Source: Desulfovibrio psychrotolerans
Lineage (GTDB): Bacteria; Desulfobacterota; Desulfovibrionia; Desulfovibrionales; Desulfovibrionaceae
NCBI RefSeq assembly: GCF_013340305.1
Contig: NZ_BLVP01000006.1
Location: forward strand, 144,092 to 208,091
Length of the DNA: 64,000 bases
Reading direction: 5' to 3'
In this document: positions 1 to 10,466 of the stretch, piece by piece
How the letters are laid out: each line of letters starts with the position of its first letter
Numbering within the stretch: the stretch's first letter is position 1
Translations under genes and position numbers: made by a program
Notes under the pieces: generated by a model
Told to the model about the DNA's origin: nothing
What the model saw: only the letters and a program-made list of their open reading frames with translations
The model's database searches: none

Positions 1-858
1 GCCCTCAATCTGCGTCGTAAACTGGGTGCTCTGCCCGCTTCCAAGGTTCATCAGCCCCTTATCTGCCTCCATGGAAAAGGGCAGGCTGGAAACCGGCTTG
101 AGCAGGCGCGCATTATCAGCGGGATAGGCCGCAATAAGCCCGTAGCGCGTGTCCACGGCAAAAGCCAGCGACGACTCCGTAACGCGTATGTCGCCCACCA
201 CGCGCCGCAGGTCCTCCATGCTCACATCCAGCGTAGACATGCCCGCAATGGCTCCGTCCGGCCCGTAGAGAATACCCCCCACGGTAATCATGAGCGCGTT
301 GGTCCCTTCGGAATCCTCATACGGTGCAGACCAGTAAACCCGTGCATCCCTGCGCTGCCTGCGGTTCCAGTCGGCGGGAATGGCCTGTGTGTACCAGTCC
401 TGCTTGTGGTAATCGTACTCTGCCGTATTGTAGTCCATGGTAAAGGCTATCTTGCCGCTGTCCCAGTAGGCATAGGGGCCGTAATACTGCCTGTCCTCAA
501 AAAATACATTGGGCTCAAACCACAGCCCGCTGCCCACTGCCGTAGGGTACTTCGCCACCGCAGACTCAAGGAAGGCACGCACCTGCGCCTCTATGTCCTC
601 ACCCGTGGCCTGCCGCACGCGCAGAAGCGCTTCTCCCGCCGTGGCTATGCTGTCCGCCGCATCCTGCATAACCGCCATGTAGGTGTTAATTTTCTCGGCT
701 TCCGTCTCTATGCGGCTTTCCACAGCCCGCTTCGTCTCTTCCACATATCTGGCTTCCATTTCCCGCACGTTGCCGAGCAGAATCACATATCCCGCCAGCG
801 AAACCACAATGGTCACGGCGATAAGCGCCAGCACCTTGTACCGAACCGACATATTCAT
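1..858 (-). CDS. Cache-domain sensor protein, N-terminal part (truncated by window edge)
   Basis: The minus strand is open from the ATG at 858 to the window edge, giving 286 residues without a stop; the C-terminal part lies outside. The protein starts with a membrane helix (about residues 6-28, a VLALIAVTIVVSLAGYVILL-type run). An extracytoplasmic region follows with features of a double-Cache sensor: a YWDSGKIAFTMDYN stretch, WY(T/K)QA, and an APYEDS...ITVGGILY...GMSTLDVSMEDL core. The missing part could be a chemotaxis signalling, kinase or GGDEF output domain, so the class is open. A second ATG at 852 (MSVRYK) fits the AAGAGG Shine-Dalgarno equally well. It is a different protein from the chemoreceptor at 8.4-10.5 kb. 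Confidence 0.75.
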   Translation of the reverse strand, partial: MNMSVRYKVLALIAVTIVVSLAGYVILLGNVREMEARYVEETKRAVESRIETEAEKINTYMAVMQDAADSIATAGEALLRVRQATGEDIEAQVRAFLESAVAKYPTAVGSGLWFEPNVFFEDRQYYGPYAYWDSGKIAFTMDYNTAEYDYHKQDWYTQAIPADWNRRQRRDARVYWSAPYEDSEGTNALMITVGGILYGPDGAIAGMSTLDVSMEDLRRVVGDIRVTESSLAFAVDTRYGLIAAYPADNARLLKPVSSLPFSMEADKGLMNLGSGQSTQFTTQIEG

Positions 859-1086
859 ACCTCTTCCCCCTTACCTATGTTCCTTTCTCCCACCGAACCC
901 CATAAGCCCGGTGCCGCACCGCGTATACTGTAAAGATTATGCCCGTTGTGTCGCAACGCCGTTACGCGCTACGGGCAACCACTCTATCGCTCTTTTCGGC
1001 ATTTTCCAAATTATTATGAGTAATCCCGAATAGGTCTGACCAATCTCCTGTCATAATCCCCTGCCGGAACTTTTTTCACCCCCTCT

Positions 1087-1117
1087 GGACAATATACCCC
1101 CATAGGGTATATTGTCC
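1087..1117. promoter_or_regulatory. Perfect 13-bp inverted repeat, CsoR/CstR-type operator 1
   Basis: GGACAATATACCC, a 5-base spacer (ccata) and GGGTATATTGTCC form a perfect 13-bp dyad. The core ATACCC-n-GGGTAT resembles operators of the CsoR/CstR (DUF156) repressor family. It lies about 365 bp upstream of the octaheme cytochrome start codon. A CstR-like regulator is encoded at 26640-26939; the link between them is inference. Confidence 0.65.
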
Positions 1118-1125
1118 CATCGTGA

Positions 1126-1139
1126 GGATGTGCACATCC
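1126..1139. promoter_or_regulatory. Perfect 14-bp palindrome between the two operators
   Basis: GGATGTGCACATCC is a perfect palindrome placed between the two ATACCC/GGGTAT dyads. Its sequence differs from the flanking dyads, so it could be the site of a second regulator. No function is known to me. Confidence 0.5.
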
Positions 1140-1168
1140 GACACAATACCCCCAAGGGGTACTGTGTC
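1140..1168. promoter_or_regulatory. CsoR/CstR-type operator 2 (imperfect dyad)
   Basis: GACACAATACCCC, spacer caa, GGGGTACTGTGTC: a 13-bp dyad with one mismatch and the same AATACCC/GGGTA core as the site at 1087-1117. Two related dyads about 50 bp apart suggest cooperative repressor binding upstream of the octaheme cytochrome operon. Confidence 0.6.
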
Positions 1169-1480
1169 GTTACCCTGCAGGTAGCGCTGTCGGGGGCACG
1201 CAAAAGCCCGGAAGCACATTGCCTTAACCGGTGCGTCAGGATAGTGTGGTATGTAACCACTTACGCACATCACGGCCCACAGCTCAGGCTGCACCGGACA
1301 GAGCGTCCACCATGGCAACCTTCCGGCAAGGCGAGCTTCCGGCAGCAAAACCATCCGGCAGAGCGGCACAACACCCGCCTGCCGCACATCGCGCCTGCCC
1401 CGCAGGCCATGGTTATACAGAACAACTGTTCAGTCAAACAGTATCGGTTAACAGCGCAGACGACAAACGGAGGAGGTTCC

Positions 1481-3133
1481 ATGCAACACACAGACAGGAG
1501 AACAACACCGCGCCTGTTCATTCTCGGCGCATCCTGCTTCCTGCTGGCCGTGCTCATGGTCGCGGGGCAAGCCCCCCGCGCGGGGGCGTCGGAAGAGGGG
1601 TACAAGACCTACGGCGCGGAACAGGCGCGCAAGGTCTCGCGCGAGGTAAAACGCTGGATCACCACAGACCACAGCAAGCACCCCGCGCTGCAGCAAGATT
1701 TCGCCACGCCGGAAGAAGTGACCAAGGCCTGCCTCACCTGCCACAACGAGGCCGCCCTGCAGGTGCACAACACCATTCACTGGATGTGGATAGACCCGGC
1801 AGATACCGAGCGCAAGATGGGCAAAAACGGCCTCACGCTCAACAACTTCTGCATTTCCATCCATTCCAACCAGCCGCGCTGCACCTCATGCCATGCGGGC
1901 TACGGGTTCAAGGACGCCAGCTTCGACTTTTCCAGCCAGGAAAAGGTGGACTGTCTCGTCTGTCACGACACCACCGAAACCTACAAAAAATTCCCCACCA
2001 TGGCGGGGTACCCGGTTTCCGAGCCCACCCCCTTTGAAAAAGAAACCTTTCTGCCGCCCAACTACCGCGTTATCGCCGGTGCTGTCGGACGCCCGGACCG
2101 CGACAACTGCGGCAACTGCCACTTCTACGGCGGTGGCGGCGACGGCGTGAAACACGGCGACCTCGACTCCTCCATGCTCAAGCCCAGCCGCGATCTGGAC
2201 GTGCACATGAACGCAGAAGGCGCCAACTTCTCCTGCCAGCGGTGCCACACCACAGAGGCGCATTTCATCGCCGGGCGCAGCTACAAGCAGCCCGCCTATA
2301 CCGAACGCACCAGCCTCATCGAGGACGACCTCGTGAAGCGCATCTCCTGCGAATCCTGCCACACCGACAAGCCCCACATGGCAGGGCACAAGGCCAACGA
2401 CCATACGGACAAGGTCGCCTGCCAGACCTGCCACATCCCCGCCTACGCGCGCGTGCTGCCCGTGAAGATGGAGTGGGACTGGTCGCAGGCGGGCAAGATG
2501 AAGGAAGGCAAGCCCTACACGGTCATGGGCGATCTGGGCAGGTCCACCTACGACTCCAAGAAGGGCTCCTTTGTCTGGGAGAACAACGTCAAGCCTGAAT
2601 ACATGTGGTACAACGGGCGCATGAACTTCATGCTCGCCACAGACACCATAGACCCCGAACAGGTCATCCGGCTGAACAGCGTGCAGGGCAGCAGAAACGA
2701 CCCTTCGGCCCGCATCTTCCCCATCCGCGTGCACCGGGGCAAGCAGCCCTACGACTCGGTACACAAAACCATGGCCATTCCGCACCTCTTCGGCAAGGAC
2801 GACAACGCCTACTGGAAAACCTACGACTGGAACAAGGCCCTCACGGCAGGCATGGCCGCCGCAGGTCTCCCTTACAGCGGCGAATATGACTTTGTGTCCA
2901 CCGAGTATCACTACCCCATCACCCACATGGTTGCGCCCAAGGAAAAATCGCTGCAATGCGGCGACTGCCACTCCAGAGACGGCAGGCTGGCCACCCTTGC
3001 GGGCTTCTACATGCCCGGCAGAGACGGCAACACTCCCCTGAACACCATGGGCTGGATGGCGGTGCTGGCCGCGCTGGCGGGCGTGCTCGGCCACGGCCTG
3101 CTGCGCATGGTTTCCCGCCGCAAGCAGGATTAG
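1481..3133 (+). CDS. Octaheme c-type cytochrome, tetrathionate reductase family, membrane-anchored
   Basis: A 550-residue exported multiheme cytochrome. The start at 1481 was chosen because AGGAGG lies just upstream and a signal peptide begins there (basic start, hydrophobic core about 12-29, AGAS cleavage region). Eight CXXCH heme motifs start near residues 84, 134, 158, 210, 252, 290, 314 and 493, matching octaheme tetrathionate reductases, which reduce tetrathionate and can also reduce nitrite or hydroxylamine. The C-terminus carries a membrane helix (about 523-543) followed by SRRKQD, unlike the soluble Shewanella enzyme, so it is probably anchored on the periplasmic face. The cytochrome b gene follows after 9 bases and probably passes quinol electrons to it. 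The true substrate cannot be told from sequence. Confidence 0.88.
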   Translation: MQHTDRRTTPRLFILGASCFLLAVLMVAGQAPRAGASEEGYKTYGAEQARKVSREVKRWITTDHSKHPALQQDFATPEEVTKACLTCHNEAALQVHNTIHWMWIDPADTERKMGKNGLTLNNFCISIHSNQPRCTSCHAGYGFKDASFDFSSQEKVDCLVCHDTTETYKKFPTMAGYPVSEPTPFEKETFLPPNYRVIAGAVGRPDRDNCGNCHFYGGGGDGVKHGDLDSSMLKPSRDLDVHMNAEGANFSCQRCHTTEAHFIAGRSYKQPAYTERTSLIEDDLVKRISCESCHTDKPHMAGHKANDHTDKVACQTCHIPAYARVLPVKMEWDWSQAGKMKEGKPYTVMGDLGRSTYDSKKGSFVWENNVKPEYMWYNGRMNFMLATDTIDPEQVIRLNSVQGSRNDPSARIFPIRVHRGKQPYDSVHKTMAIPHLFGKDDNAYWKTYDWNKALTAGMAAAGLPYSGEYDFVSTEYHYPITHMVAPKEKSLQCGDCHSRDGRLATLAGFYMPGRDGNTPLNTMGWMAVLAALAGVLGHGLLRMVSRRKQD

Positions 3134-3142
3134 GAGGCATTC

Positions 3143-3784
3143 ATGTCAGCAAAACGACTCTATCTCTACACACGGTTCGAGCGGTTCTGGCACTGGGCGC
3201 AGACCCTGCTCATTCTGGTACTGCTGGTCACGGGATTCGAAATCCACGGCTCATATACCCTGCTGGGGTTTGAACAGGCCTTCACCGTGCACAACTTCTG
3301 CGCATGGACATGGCTTGTCCTGTACGCCTTCATCGTGTTCTGGATGGCCACCACCGGAGAATGGAAGCACTATGTGCCCACCTTCGTAAAGATGTTCGAG
3401 GTCATCCGCTTCTACGCCGTGGGCATCTTCAAGGGCGAGCCGCACCCCGTTCCCAAGTCGGAGCGCGTCAAGCACAACCCCCTGCAACGCATCACCTATC
3501 TGGGTCTTGTGTCGCTGCTGGTGCCGTTCCAGATCATAACGGGCTTTCTGTACTATTATTACAACCAGTGGCCCACCATGGGGTGGAACTGGGCACTTGA
3601 GCCTGTCGCGGTGCTGCACACGCTGGGAGCCTTCGGCTTTCTGGTCTTTGTCATCGTGCATGTGTACATGACCACCACGGGGCACACCATCGGGGCGCAT
3701 ATCAAGGCCATGTTCACCGGGTACGAAGAGCTGGAACCGCACGACAAGTCGAGGGATGAAGAACCGCGCCAGTATCACGTGTAA
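3143..3784 (+). CDS. Cytochrome b subunit, thiosulfate reductase/Ni-hydrogenase type, partner of the octaheme cytochrome
   Basis: A 213-residue integral membrane protein with four or more hydrophobic helices. Candidate heme-ligand histidines lie in FERFWHW (His17), TVHNFCAW, VAVLHTLGAF and VIVHVYMTTTGH, the pattern of di-heme cytochrome b subunits of hydrogenases and thiosulfate/formate reductases. An AGGAGG Shine-Dalgarno overlaps the stop codon of the octaheme gene, so the two are co-translated. The likely role is quinol oxidation in the membrane and electron transfer to the periplasmic octaheme protein. The cytosolic C-terminus is short and charged. The pair forms a compact two-gene respiratory module. 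Confidence 0.85.
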   Translation: MSAKRLYLYTRFERFWHWAQTLLILVLLVTGFEIHGSYTLLGFEQAFTVHNFCAWTWLVLYAFIVFWMATTGEWKHYVPTFVKMFEVIRFYAVGIFKGEPHPVPKSERVKHNPLQRITYLGLVSLLVPFQIITGFLYYYYNQWPTMGWNWALEPVAVLHTLGAFGFLVFVIVHVYMTTTGHTIGAHIKAMFTGYEELEPHDKSRDEEPRQYHV

Positions 3785-3861
3785 GCCTTGCGCGTCCCCT
3801 TGTGTCCGCCTCTTACACGGGCCCTGACGGCAGCGAACGACAAGTTAAGGCAACAACAAAC

Positions 3862-3889
3862 GGCCCGGAAACGCATGCGTTTCCGGGCC
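3862..3889. terminator. 28-bp perfect palindrome, probable bidirectional terminator
   Basis: GGCCCGGAAACGCA is followed directly by its exact reverse complement, between the rightward cytochrome b gene and the leftward gene at 3980. No long T-run follows, but the minus strand reads tttgttgttg after it. Confidence 0.65.
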
Positions 3890-3979
3890 TCAACATGATG
3901 ACAAAGAATTTTTATGACTCTTCCGTCTCCGGCGGGCAAGGCCAAGCGGCCCATGCTGCCATACGCAGTCGCAGAACTG

Positions 3980-4777
3980 TCAGCGCACCCTGCCCCGAAC
4001 CACACACGCGCCCTGCGCCGTCCGGTTGGGCTGATACACAAACTCCATCTCCTTGAAATACACCCCGCCGCAACCGGGGCGGGTGGTCCAGTTCTTCAGC
4101 CAGCGCGTCACGCGCTTCTCGCTGTCCAGACTGGGGGTATGAAAATACTGCACCGGGCGGGTATACACGGTCTTGCTGTCCAGTTCCGCAAACATGTCGG
4201 CCAGCAGGTTTATCTGCCGCCACAGCGTCATGTTTCCGGCATCAGCGCCTTCGCTGCCGGTCGGCGCGGCCTCGGACTGCCCGGAAAACACATCGTAGAT
4301 GCGAAAATGCGGCAATCCCTGCTGAACGGGAATAAGCACCCCGTCCATACCGCCCACGCCGCCCACGTCTGGCACACAGGCAGCAGGCGTTGCGGCAGAA
4401 TTCCCGGAACCTCCTCCGGCAGCGTCCCCTGCACTTTCCCCGGAGATTTGCCCTGCACCTTCCCCGTCACTTTCCCCGAAGCCTTCCCCGGCCCCTCGCC
4501 CGCCACAGTGCGGAGGCAGCGCGGAACCAAATGCCGCAAGGCCCCGGTCACGCACCATGCGCAACTCCGCCGTAAGATGGTCCAGACCGGGAACAACCAC
4601 TCCCTCCGGCGAAATGAACTCTTCCGTGGCGGCATCCCACAGAATGCGCGTCCCCAAATACCGGGCGCAATGCATGGTTCCGCCAAGGTGCCCGCCACGG
4701 GCAAGGCGAAAGGCCTCCACATCGTCGGCATAACGCATCTGCCGCAGGGGGCTTTTCGCCATGGAAGCTATACGCAT
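3980..4777 (-). CDS. Hypothetical protein with Gly/Ser/Ala/Glu-rich insert
   Basis: A 265-residue protein of no family I recognise. The start at 4777 has AAGGA eight bases upstream. Residues about 1-85 look folded (YLGTRILWDAATEEFISPEG, a GLDHLTAELRMV helix). A low-complexity insert of about 40 residues (GEGFGESDGEGAGQ-like) follows. A folded C-terminal half contains SGQSEA, MTLWRQINLLADMFAELD and a basic, aromatic tail with GCGGVYFKEMEFVYQ. No signal peptide or membrane helix is visible. The insert is encoded by an imperfect repeat of ccttccccgg-like units on the plus strand, of the kind seen in several other proteins of this window. It stands alone; the next gene, a kinase, is also leftward but more than 200 bp away. 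Confidence 0.65.
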   Translation of the reverse strand: MRIASMAKSPLRQMRYADDVEAFRLARGGHLGGTMHCARYLGTRILWDAATEEFISPEGVVVPGLDHLTAELRMVRDRGLAAFGSALPPHCGGRGAGEGFGESDGEGAGQISGESAGDAAGGGSGNSAATPAACVPDVGGVGGMDGVLIPVQQGLPHFRIYDVFSGQSEAAPTGSEGADAGNMTLWRQINLLADMFAELDSKTVYTRPVQYFHTPSLDSEKRVTRWLKNWTTRPGCGGVYFKEMEFVYQPNRTAQGACVVRGRVR

Positions 4778-4982
4778 GAACGATATCCTTATCAGGCTGT
4801 TATGAACGTCATTCCCGCAGGGCCGTCCCGCGCGGAACCCCCACCGCAGCAGGCCCGACGACAGATTGTAGCCGGTAGCGACAGCCCTTAACAGGTCACG
4901 AAAGACCGCAACAGATCAACTGGTCGTAGCCGATTCCAGACGGTTTTAGCAGGCCACGCGGCAGGCCCCGGCAGCGGATCTG

Positions 4983-5465
4983 CTAGCCCTTGTAGCCTAT
5001 CATGCGCAAAAATCCCTTGCGCTTGGCCACATCCTCTTCCGTTTCCACCCCTGCGGGCGAAAACCCGTCAATCACGCCCATCACGCCGCGCCCCTGCTCG
5101 GTCTGCGCCACCACAACCTGCAACGGATTGGCCGTGCAGCAGAACAGGCGCACCACCTCGGGCACGCTCAGCAGCACGTTTTTGATGTTGATGGGAAACA
5201 TATCGCGCATGAAGATGAAAAAGGTATGTCCCGCGCCCACGGCAAGGGCGTTGCGCGTTGCCAGTTCCACCAGGGCCTCGTCCGTGCCGCTGGTGCGTAC
5301 CAGCCGCTCGCCGGAAGCCTCGCAGAAGGCGATGCCGAATTTTGCTCCGGGCACGGTGCCCACAATGGCCTCGTGCACATCTTCCACGGTCTTGATGAAA
5401 TGCGACTGCCCGAACACCAGATTCAACGCATCCGGGTTCTCAACGGCTACGAGCGAAAATTCCAT
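4983..5465 (-). CDS. Adenosine-specific kinase (DUF355 family)
   Basis: A 160-residue protein of the small adenosine-specific kinase family (PF04008), recognised from the start MEFSLVAVENPDALNLVFGQ, the motif FIKTVEDVHEAIVG, the FGIAFCEASGERLVR segment, the centre GHTFFIFMRDMFPINIKN, and the end GVIDGFSPAGVE...KRKGFLRMIGYK. Archaeal relatives bind adenosine and related nucleosides, and the physiological reaction is poorly defined. The start at 5465 is preferred over the ATG at 5477 because GGGAGGG sits five bases upstream of it and would otherwise be coding. It is monocistronic. Confidence 0.88.
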   Translation of the reverse strand: MEFSLVAVENPDALNLVFGQSHFIKTVEDVHEAIVGTVPGAKFGIAFCEASGERLVRTSGTDEALVELATRNALAVGAGHTFFIFMRDMFPINIKNVLLSVPEVVRLFCCTANPLQVVVAQTEQGRGVMGVIDGFSPAGVETEEDVAKRKGFLRMIGYKG

Positions 5466-7282
<1,817 letters not shown>

Positions 7283-7330
7283 GCGGCACCGCCCCGTATA
7301 GTGCCCTTCAGAACAACGCCCCTCAGCTGA

Positions 7331-7374
7331 TTGCCATCATGTTGCCGTGCATGTGCATGACAATGTGATGGCAA
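7331..7374. terminator. Long hairpin between convergent gdhA and tag
   Basis: TTGCCATCA and TGATGGCAA form a perfect 9-bp outer stem with further partial pairing inside (gttg/caat). The tail (tcttaacat) is weakly T-rich. It lies between convergent genes and probably terminates both transcripts. Confidence 0.5.
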
Positions 7375-7431
7375 TCTTAACATACAAAGCGTCATACAAA
7401 ACAACACCAAAACAACGACAAATGGTCCTGT

Positions 7432-8016
7432 TTACGGGCACATTCCGTCAACTTCCGCATGGCGGAAGCAGGAAACAAGGTGGTCGTTCACCAGTCCCGC
7501 CGCCTGCAGATGCGCGTATACGGTGGTGGTTCCCACAAACTTGAACCCGTGCCGCTTCAGGTCCTTGGCAACCGTATCAGAAAGCGGCGTGCTGGGCGGC
7601 ACCTCTTCCATGCGCTGCCACGTGTTGCGCACAGGGCGTCCGTCCACGAACCGCCACAGATAGTCGCTGAAGCTGCCGTACCGTTCCCGCATCTCCAGAA
7701 AACGCCCGGCATTGTTTATGGCAGCCTCAATCTTCAGCCGGTTGCGGATAATGCCGGTATCCTGCATCAGCCGCAGCACATCCTCCTGAGAAAACCTTGC
7801 CACCTGCTCAGGATCAAATCCGGCAAAGGCTGCGCGGTATCCTTCCCGGCGTTTCAATATGGTCAGCCAGCTCAGCCCGGCCTGCGCGCTCTCCAGCGTC
7901 AGAAAGGCAAAGTGGGTCGTATCATCATGCACGGGCACACCCCACTCCGTGTCGTGGTAGCGGGTCATTATCTCCGGTGCCGCCGCCCACGGGCAGCGGA
8001 TTCGCTCTGTCGTCAT
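7432..8016 (-). CDS. tag: DNA-3-methyladenine glycosylase I
   Basis: A 194-residue base-excision repair enzyme that removes 3-methyladenine from alkylated DNA. The zinc-site ligands of the Tag family are all visible: Cys8 (RCPW), His21 (RYHDTEWG), and a C-terminal HLVSC with His and Cys four apart. Other family marks are EWGVPVHDD, LESAQAGLSW, the helix-hairpin region IIRNRLKIEAAINNA, and LSDTVAKDLKRHGFKFVG. The frame runs 95 codons upstream, but AGGAGA stands seven bases before the ATG at 8016 and the family begins there. The upstream extension is repeat-like intergenic DNA. Confidence 0.95.
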   Translation of the reverse strand: MTTERIRCPWAAAPEIMTRYHDTEWGVPVHDDTTHFAFLTLESAQAGLSWLTILKRREGYRAAFAGFDPEQVARFSQEDVLRLMQDTGIIRNRLKIEAAINNAGRFLEMRERYGSFSDYLWRFVDGRPVRNTWQRMEEVPPSTPLSDTVAKDLKRHGFKFVGTTTVYAHLQAAGLVNDHLVSCFRHAEVDGMCP

Positions 8017-8248
8017 GATCTCTCCTGTTTTGCGTTGCGCAGCCGCCCGCCCAACCGCTCGTGAACCGCTCGCGTAATCGCCCGTGAACCACTCGTACAG
8101 CCATCCGTGCAGCCGCCCGTGAGACGCCCGTGCAGCCGTCAGTGCAACCATGTGCATCCGCTCTTGCGGCCAAGCAAACTCAAACCGCAACCCGTTCCGC
8201 AACATACTATGCACCTTAGCACAATCCGCCCGCCTGCGGAACACCACA

Positions 8249-8280
8249 AAGGGCGGACGCCCCGCAGGACGCCCGCCCTT
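8249..8280 (-). terminator. Hairpin after the chemoreceptor gene
   Basis: AAGGGCGG and CCGCCCTT form the stem, with GC-rich partial pairing inside. On the minus strand it is followed by a short T-rich run. It is placed to terminate the leftward chemoreceptor transcript before tag. Confidence 0.5.
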
Positions 8281-8311
8281 GATGGACGGTTCACCAGACA
8301 ATCTTTGCCGT

Positions 8312-8357
8312 AACCGGTCAACCGATCAACCGATCAACCGGACAATCGGACAACCGG
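8312..8357. repeat. Degenerate tandem repeat of accgatca/ccggacaat units
   Basis: Short imperfect units (aaccggtca, accgatca twice, accggacaa, tcggacaac) run just after the chemoreceptor stop codon. A second loose series (cgcccgtgaacc-like units) occupies about 8040-8130. Similar word-rich DNA recurs elsewhere in the window. Confidence 0.6.
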
Positions 8358-8363
8358 CCTTGG

Positions 8364-10466
8364 CTATTTGCCGCCTTCCCGCTTCAATTCCCGTATCAGC
8401 GCGGTCAGCTCACCCGTCTGGGCAGAAAGATCGCGCAGGGCATCGGTGGTCTCTTCCACGTTAGAAGCGGTTTCCATGGCAATGGTGTTTATCTCTTCAA
8501 TGGCGCTGGTAATCTCTTCCGATGCGGCAGACTGTTCCTCCGCTGCCGTGGCAATGGACTGAATCTGCCCTGCGGAATCCACCGTGCCCTTCACTATCTC
8601 CGTAAGCGCCTCGCCGGATGTATTGGCAAGCTCCGTGGCCCGCTCCAGATCCTTCACCGCGCTCTTCATGGCAGCCACGTTGTTTGCCGCCACCTTCTGA
8701 ATGGACTGGATGGAGGCTCCCACCTCCTGCGTGGCGTGCATGGTCTTTTCCGCCAGCTTGCGCACCTCGTCCGCCACCACGGCAAACCCGCGCCCCGCCT
8801 CGCCCGCACGGGCGGCCTCAATGGCGGCGTTCAGTGCCAGCAGGTTGGTCTGGTCCGCAATGTCGGAAATCACCGTCATAATGTTGCCTATGGCTTTGGC
8901 CTGCTCATCCAGCTGGGCCATGTCCGCGTTCAGGGCTTCAGCCTGCTGCTGGGTAGAATTCATGGCCTTGATGGACTGGTCCACCACCCGCGCCCCTTCC
9001 TGCGCCTTGTCGCGCACGGAAGACCCCTGATCCGCCGCATTCCCGGCGTTCTGGGCCACTTCCAGCACGGTGGCGTTCATCTCTTCCATTGCGGTTGCGG
9101 TTGTCTGAATGCGGTCACGTTGCGTTTCCGTGCCGCTGCGTATGCGGTCCGTCTTGCTGGATATCTCCTTGGTCGCGTGCGAAATGGCGGCAACCACTGC
9201 CTCCAGCTGCGTTGCTGCATGCAGCAGCCCCTCTGCACGGGCGCGCTGCGCCTGATCCAGCGCCTGCCGCGCCTGTGCCGTGGCGTCCACTGCCACACGC
9301 GCCTTCTCTTCCGCCTCTTCGGTCTTGCGGGTAATCTCCCGCATGTTCTCATCCAGCTTCTGGGCGGTGCTGTTCAGTGAGGTAAATATCTGGCCCACCT
9401 CATCCTGTGACACAACCGCAAGCTTGCGGTCGTATCTGCCTGCCGCAATGTCATTCAGGAAGCCCACCACGGTCCGCAGCGGGCGGGCGGTGGTCCGCTC
9501 CACAAATATCCAAATAAACAGGGCCATGATCAACAGGCTTACAAAGCCGATGAGTATCAGCCGTGTCAGGGTTTCATACACCGGAGCCATTATTTCCGTC
9601 TGTTCCTTCAAGCCTACCAGCTTCCACTTGGTATCGGGCGAGGTGAGGATAACACCCAGATATTCTTTGCCGTCCACCATGACCGTGGCATCGCCCTCTC
9701 CCTTGCGGAACAGAAGGTCAAGGTGGGTTCCTGCCACCTCCCCTACGGTCTTGAAGTTGTAGTCCGGGTGCCTCGGGTCGGCCAGGATCACGCCGTCGTC
9801 CTGTATGAGCACCATATACCCCGTATCGCCAAGGCGGATAGCCTGCACAATATCGGTCAGTTCCTTCAGCGATATGTCCACGCCCACGCAGCCTATAACC
9901 TTGCCGCCGCGTTTCACCACGCGCATCACGCTGGTAACGGCCTCACCCGTAGTAGAACGGTACGCTTTGGAAACGGCAGCCGCGTCCGGGGTCTGCATGG
10001 CTTCCTTATACCAGGGGCGGGCGCGCGGGTCATATCCGGCGGGCATATCGCTTTCCACAAGGGCGCTTACAAACCCACCCTTTTCCGTGCCCACAAAGAC
10101 CTCCACGTAGGCAGGATGCGCCTTCTGCACGGCACTGAAAATATCCACCACCGCCTGCCCCACCGGGTCGTCCGGGTCGGGCTGCGCCTTGCGCTTTGCC
10201 GTGGTGCCCACGTGCGAGGTGGTTATCTCATCAATACGCTGGGTAACGGGAAAAGAGGCCAGCATGTTCGCATTCTTCTTGCTTTCCTCAAGGAACAGAG
10301 AGATGGCGGTATCCACCTGCCCCAGTTCCCCTTTCATGGCTCCCATACTGGTCCGCACCGACTGATTGCTCACCGTGATGGAAACCGTGGTCACAATGCC
10401 CACCATCATCAGCGTGGCAACAGCCAAAAGTCCCGCAACTATCTTGAGTTTAATTGAGCGGTTCAT
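8364..10466 (-). CDS. Methyl-accepting chemotaxis protein with double-Cache sensor
   Basis: A 700-residue transmembrane chemoreceptor. Order: N-terminal helix (about 8-30), periplasmic double-Cache sensor (about 40-300, with [10 protein letters not shown] and [15 protein letters not shown]), second helix (about 305-328), HAMP (about 330-382), then the cytoplasmic signalling coiled coil. The coil has the conserved tip [20 protein letters not shown] followed by [18 protein letters not shown], which contacts CheA and CheW. Glu/Gln pairs such as AMEEMNA and [11 protein letters not shown] are candidate methylation sites. No C-terminal CheR-docking pentapeptide is present (it ends LKREGGK). AGGAGG precedes the ATG at good spacing. 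Cache chemoreceptors of this kind often sense organic acids or amino acids, but the ligand cannot be read here. Confidence 0.93.
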   Translation of the reverse strand: MNRSIKLKIVAGLLAVATLMMVGIVTTVSITVSNQSVRTSMGAMKGELGQVDTAISLFLEESKKNANMLASFPVTQRIDEITTSHVGTTAKRKAQPDPDDPVGQAVVDIFSAVQKAHPAYVEVFVGTEKGGFVSALVESDMPAGYDPRARPWYKEAMQTPDAAAVSKAYRSTTGEAVTSVMRVVKRGGKVIGCVGVDISLKELTDIVQAIRLGDTGYMVLIQDDGVILADPRHPDYNFKTVGEVAGTHLDLLFRKGEGDATVMVDGKEYLGVILTSPDTKWKLVGLKEQTEIMAPVYETLTRLILIGFVSLLIMALFIWIFVERTTARPLRTVVGFLNDIAAGRYDRKLAVVSQDEVGQIFTSLNSTAQKLDENMREITRKTEEAEEKARVAVDATAQARQALDQAQRARAEGLLHAATQLEAVVAAISHATKEISSKTDRIRSGTETQRDRIQTTATAMEEMNATVLEVAQNAGNAADQGSSVRDKAQEGARVVDQSIKAMNSTQQQAEALNADMAQLDEQAKAIGNIMTVISDIADQTNLLALNAAIEAARAGEAGRGFAVVADEVRKLAEKTMHATQEVGASIQSIQKVAANNVAAMKSAVKDLERATELANTSGEALTEIVKGTVDSAGQIQSIATAAEEQSAASEEITSAIEEINTIAMETASNVEETTDALRDLSAQTGELTALIRELKREGGK

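Noticed and set aside
1112..1480. Upstream extension of the octaheme cytochrome frame (123 extra codons)
   Set aside because: It runs through the operator dyads, encodes no signal peptide, and the ATG at 1481 has AGGAGG and a proper signal sequence.
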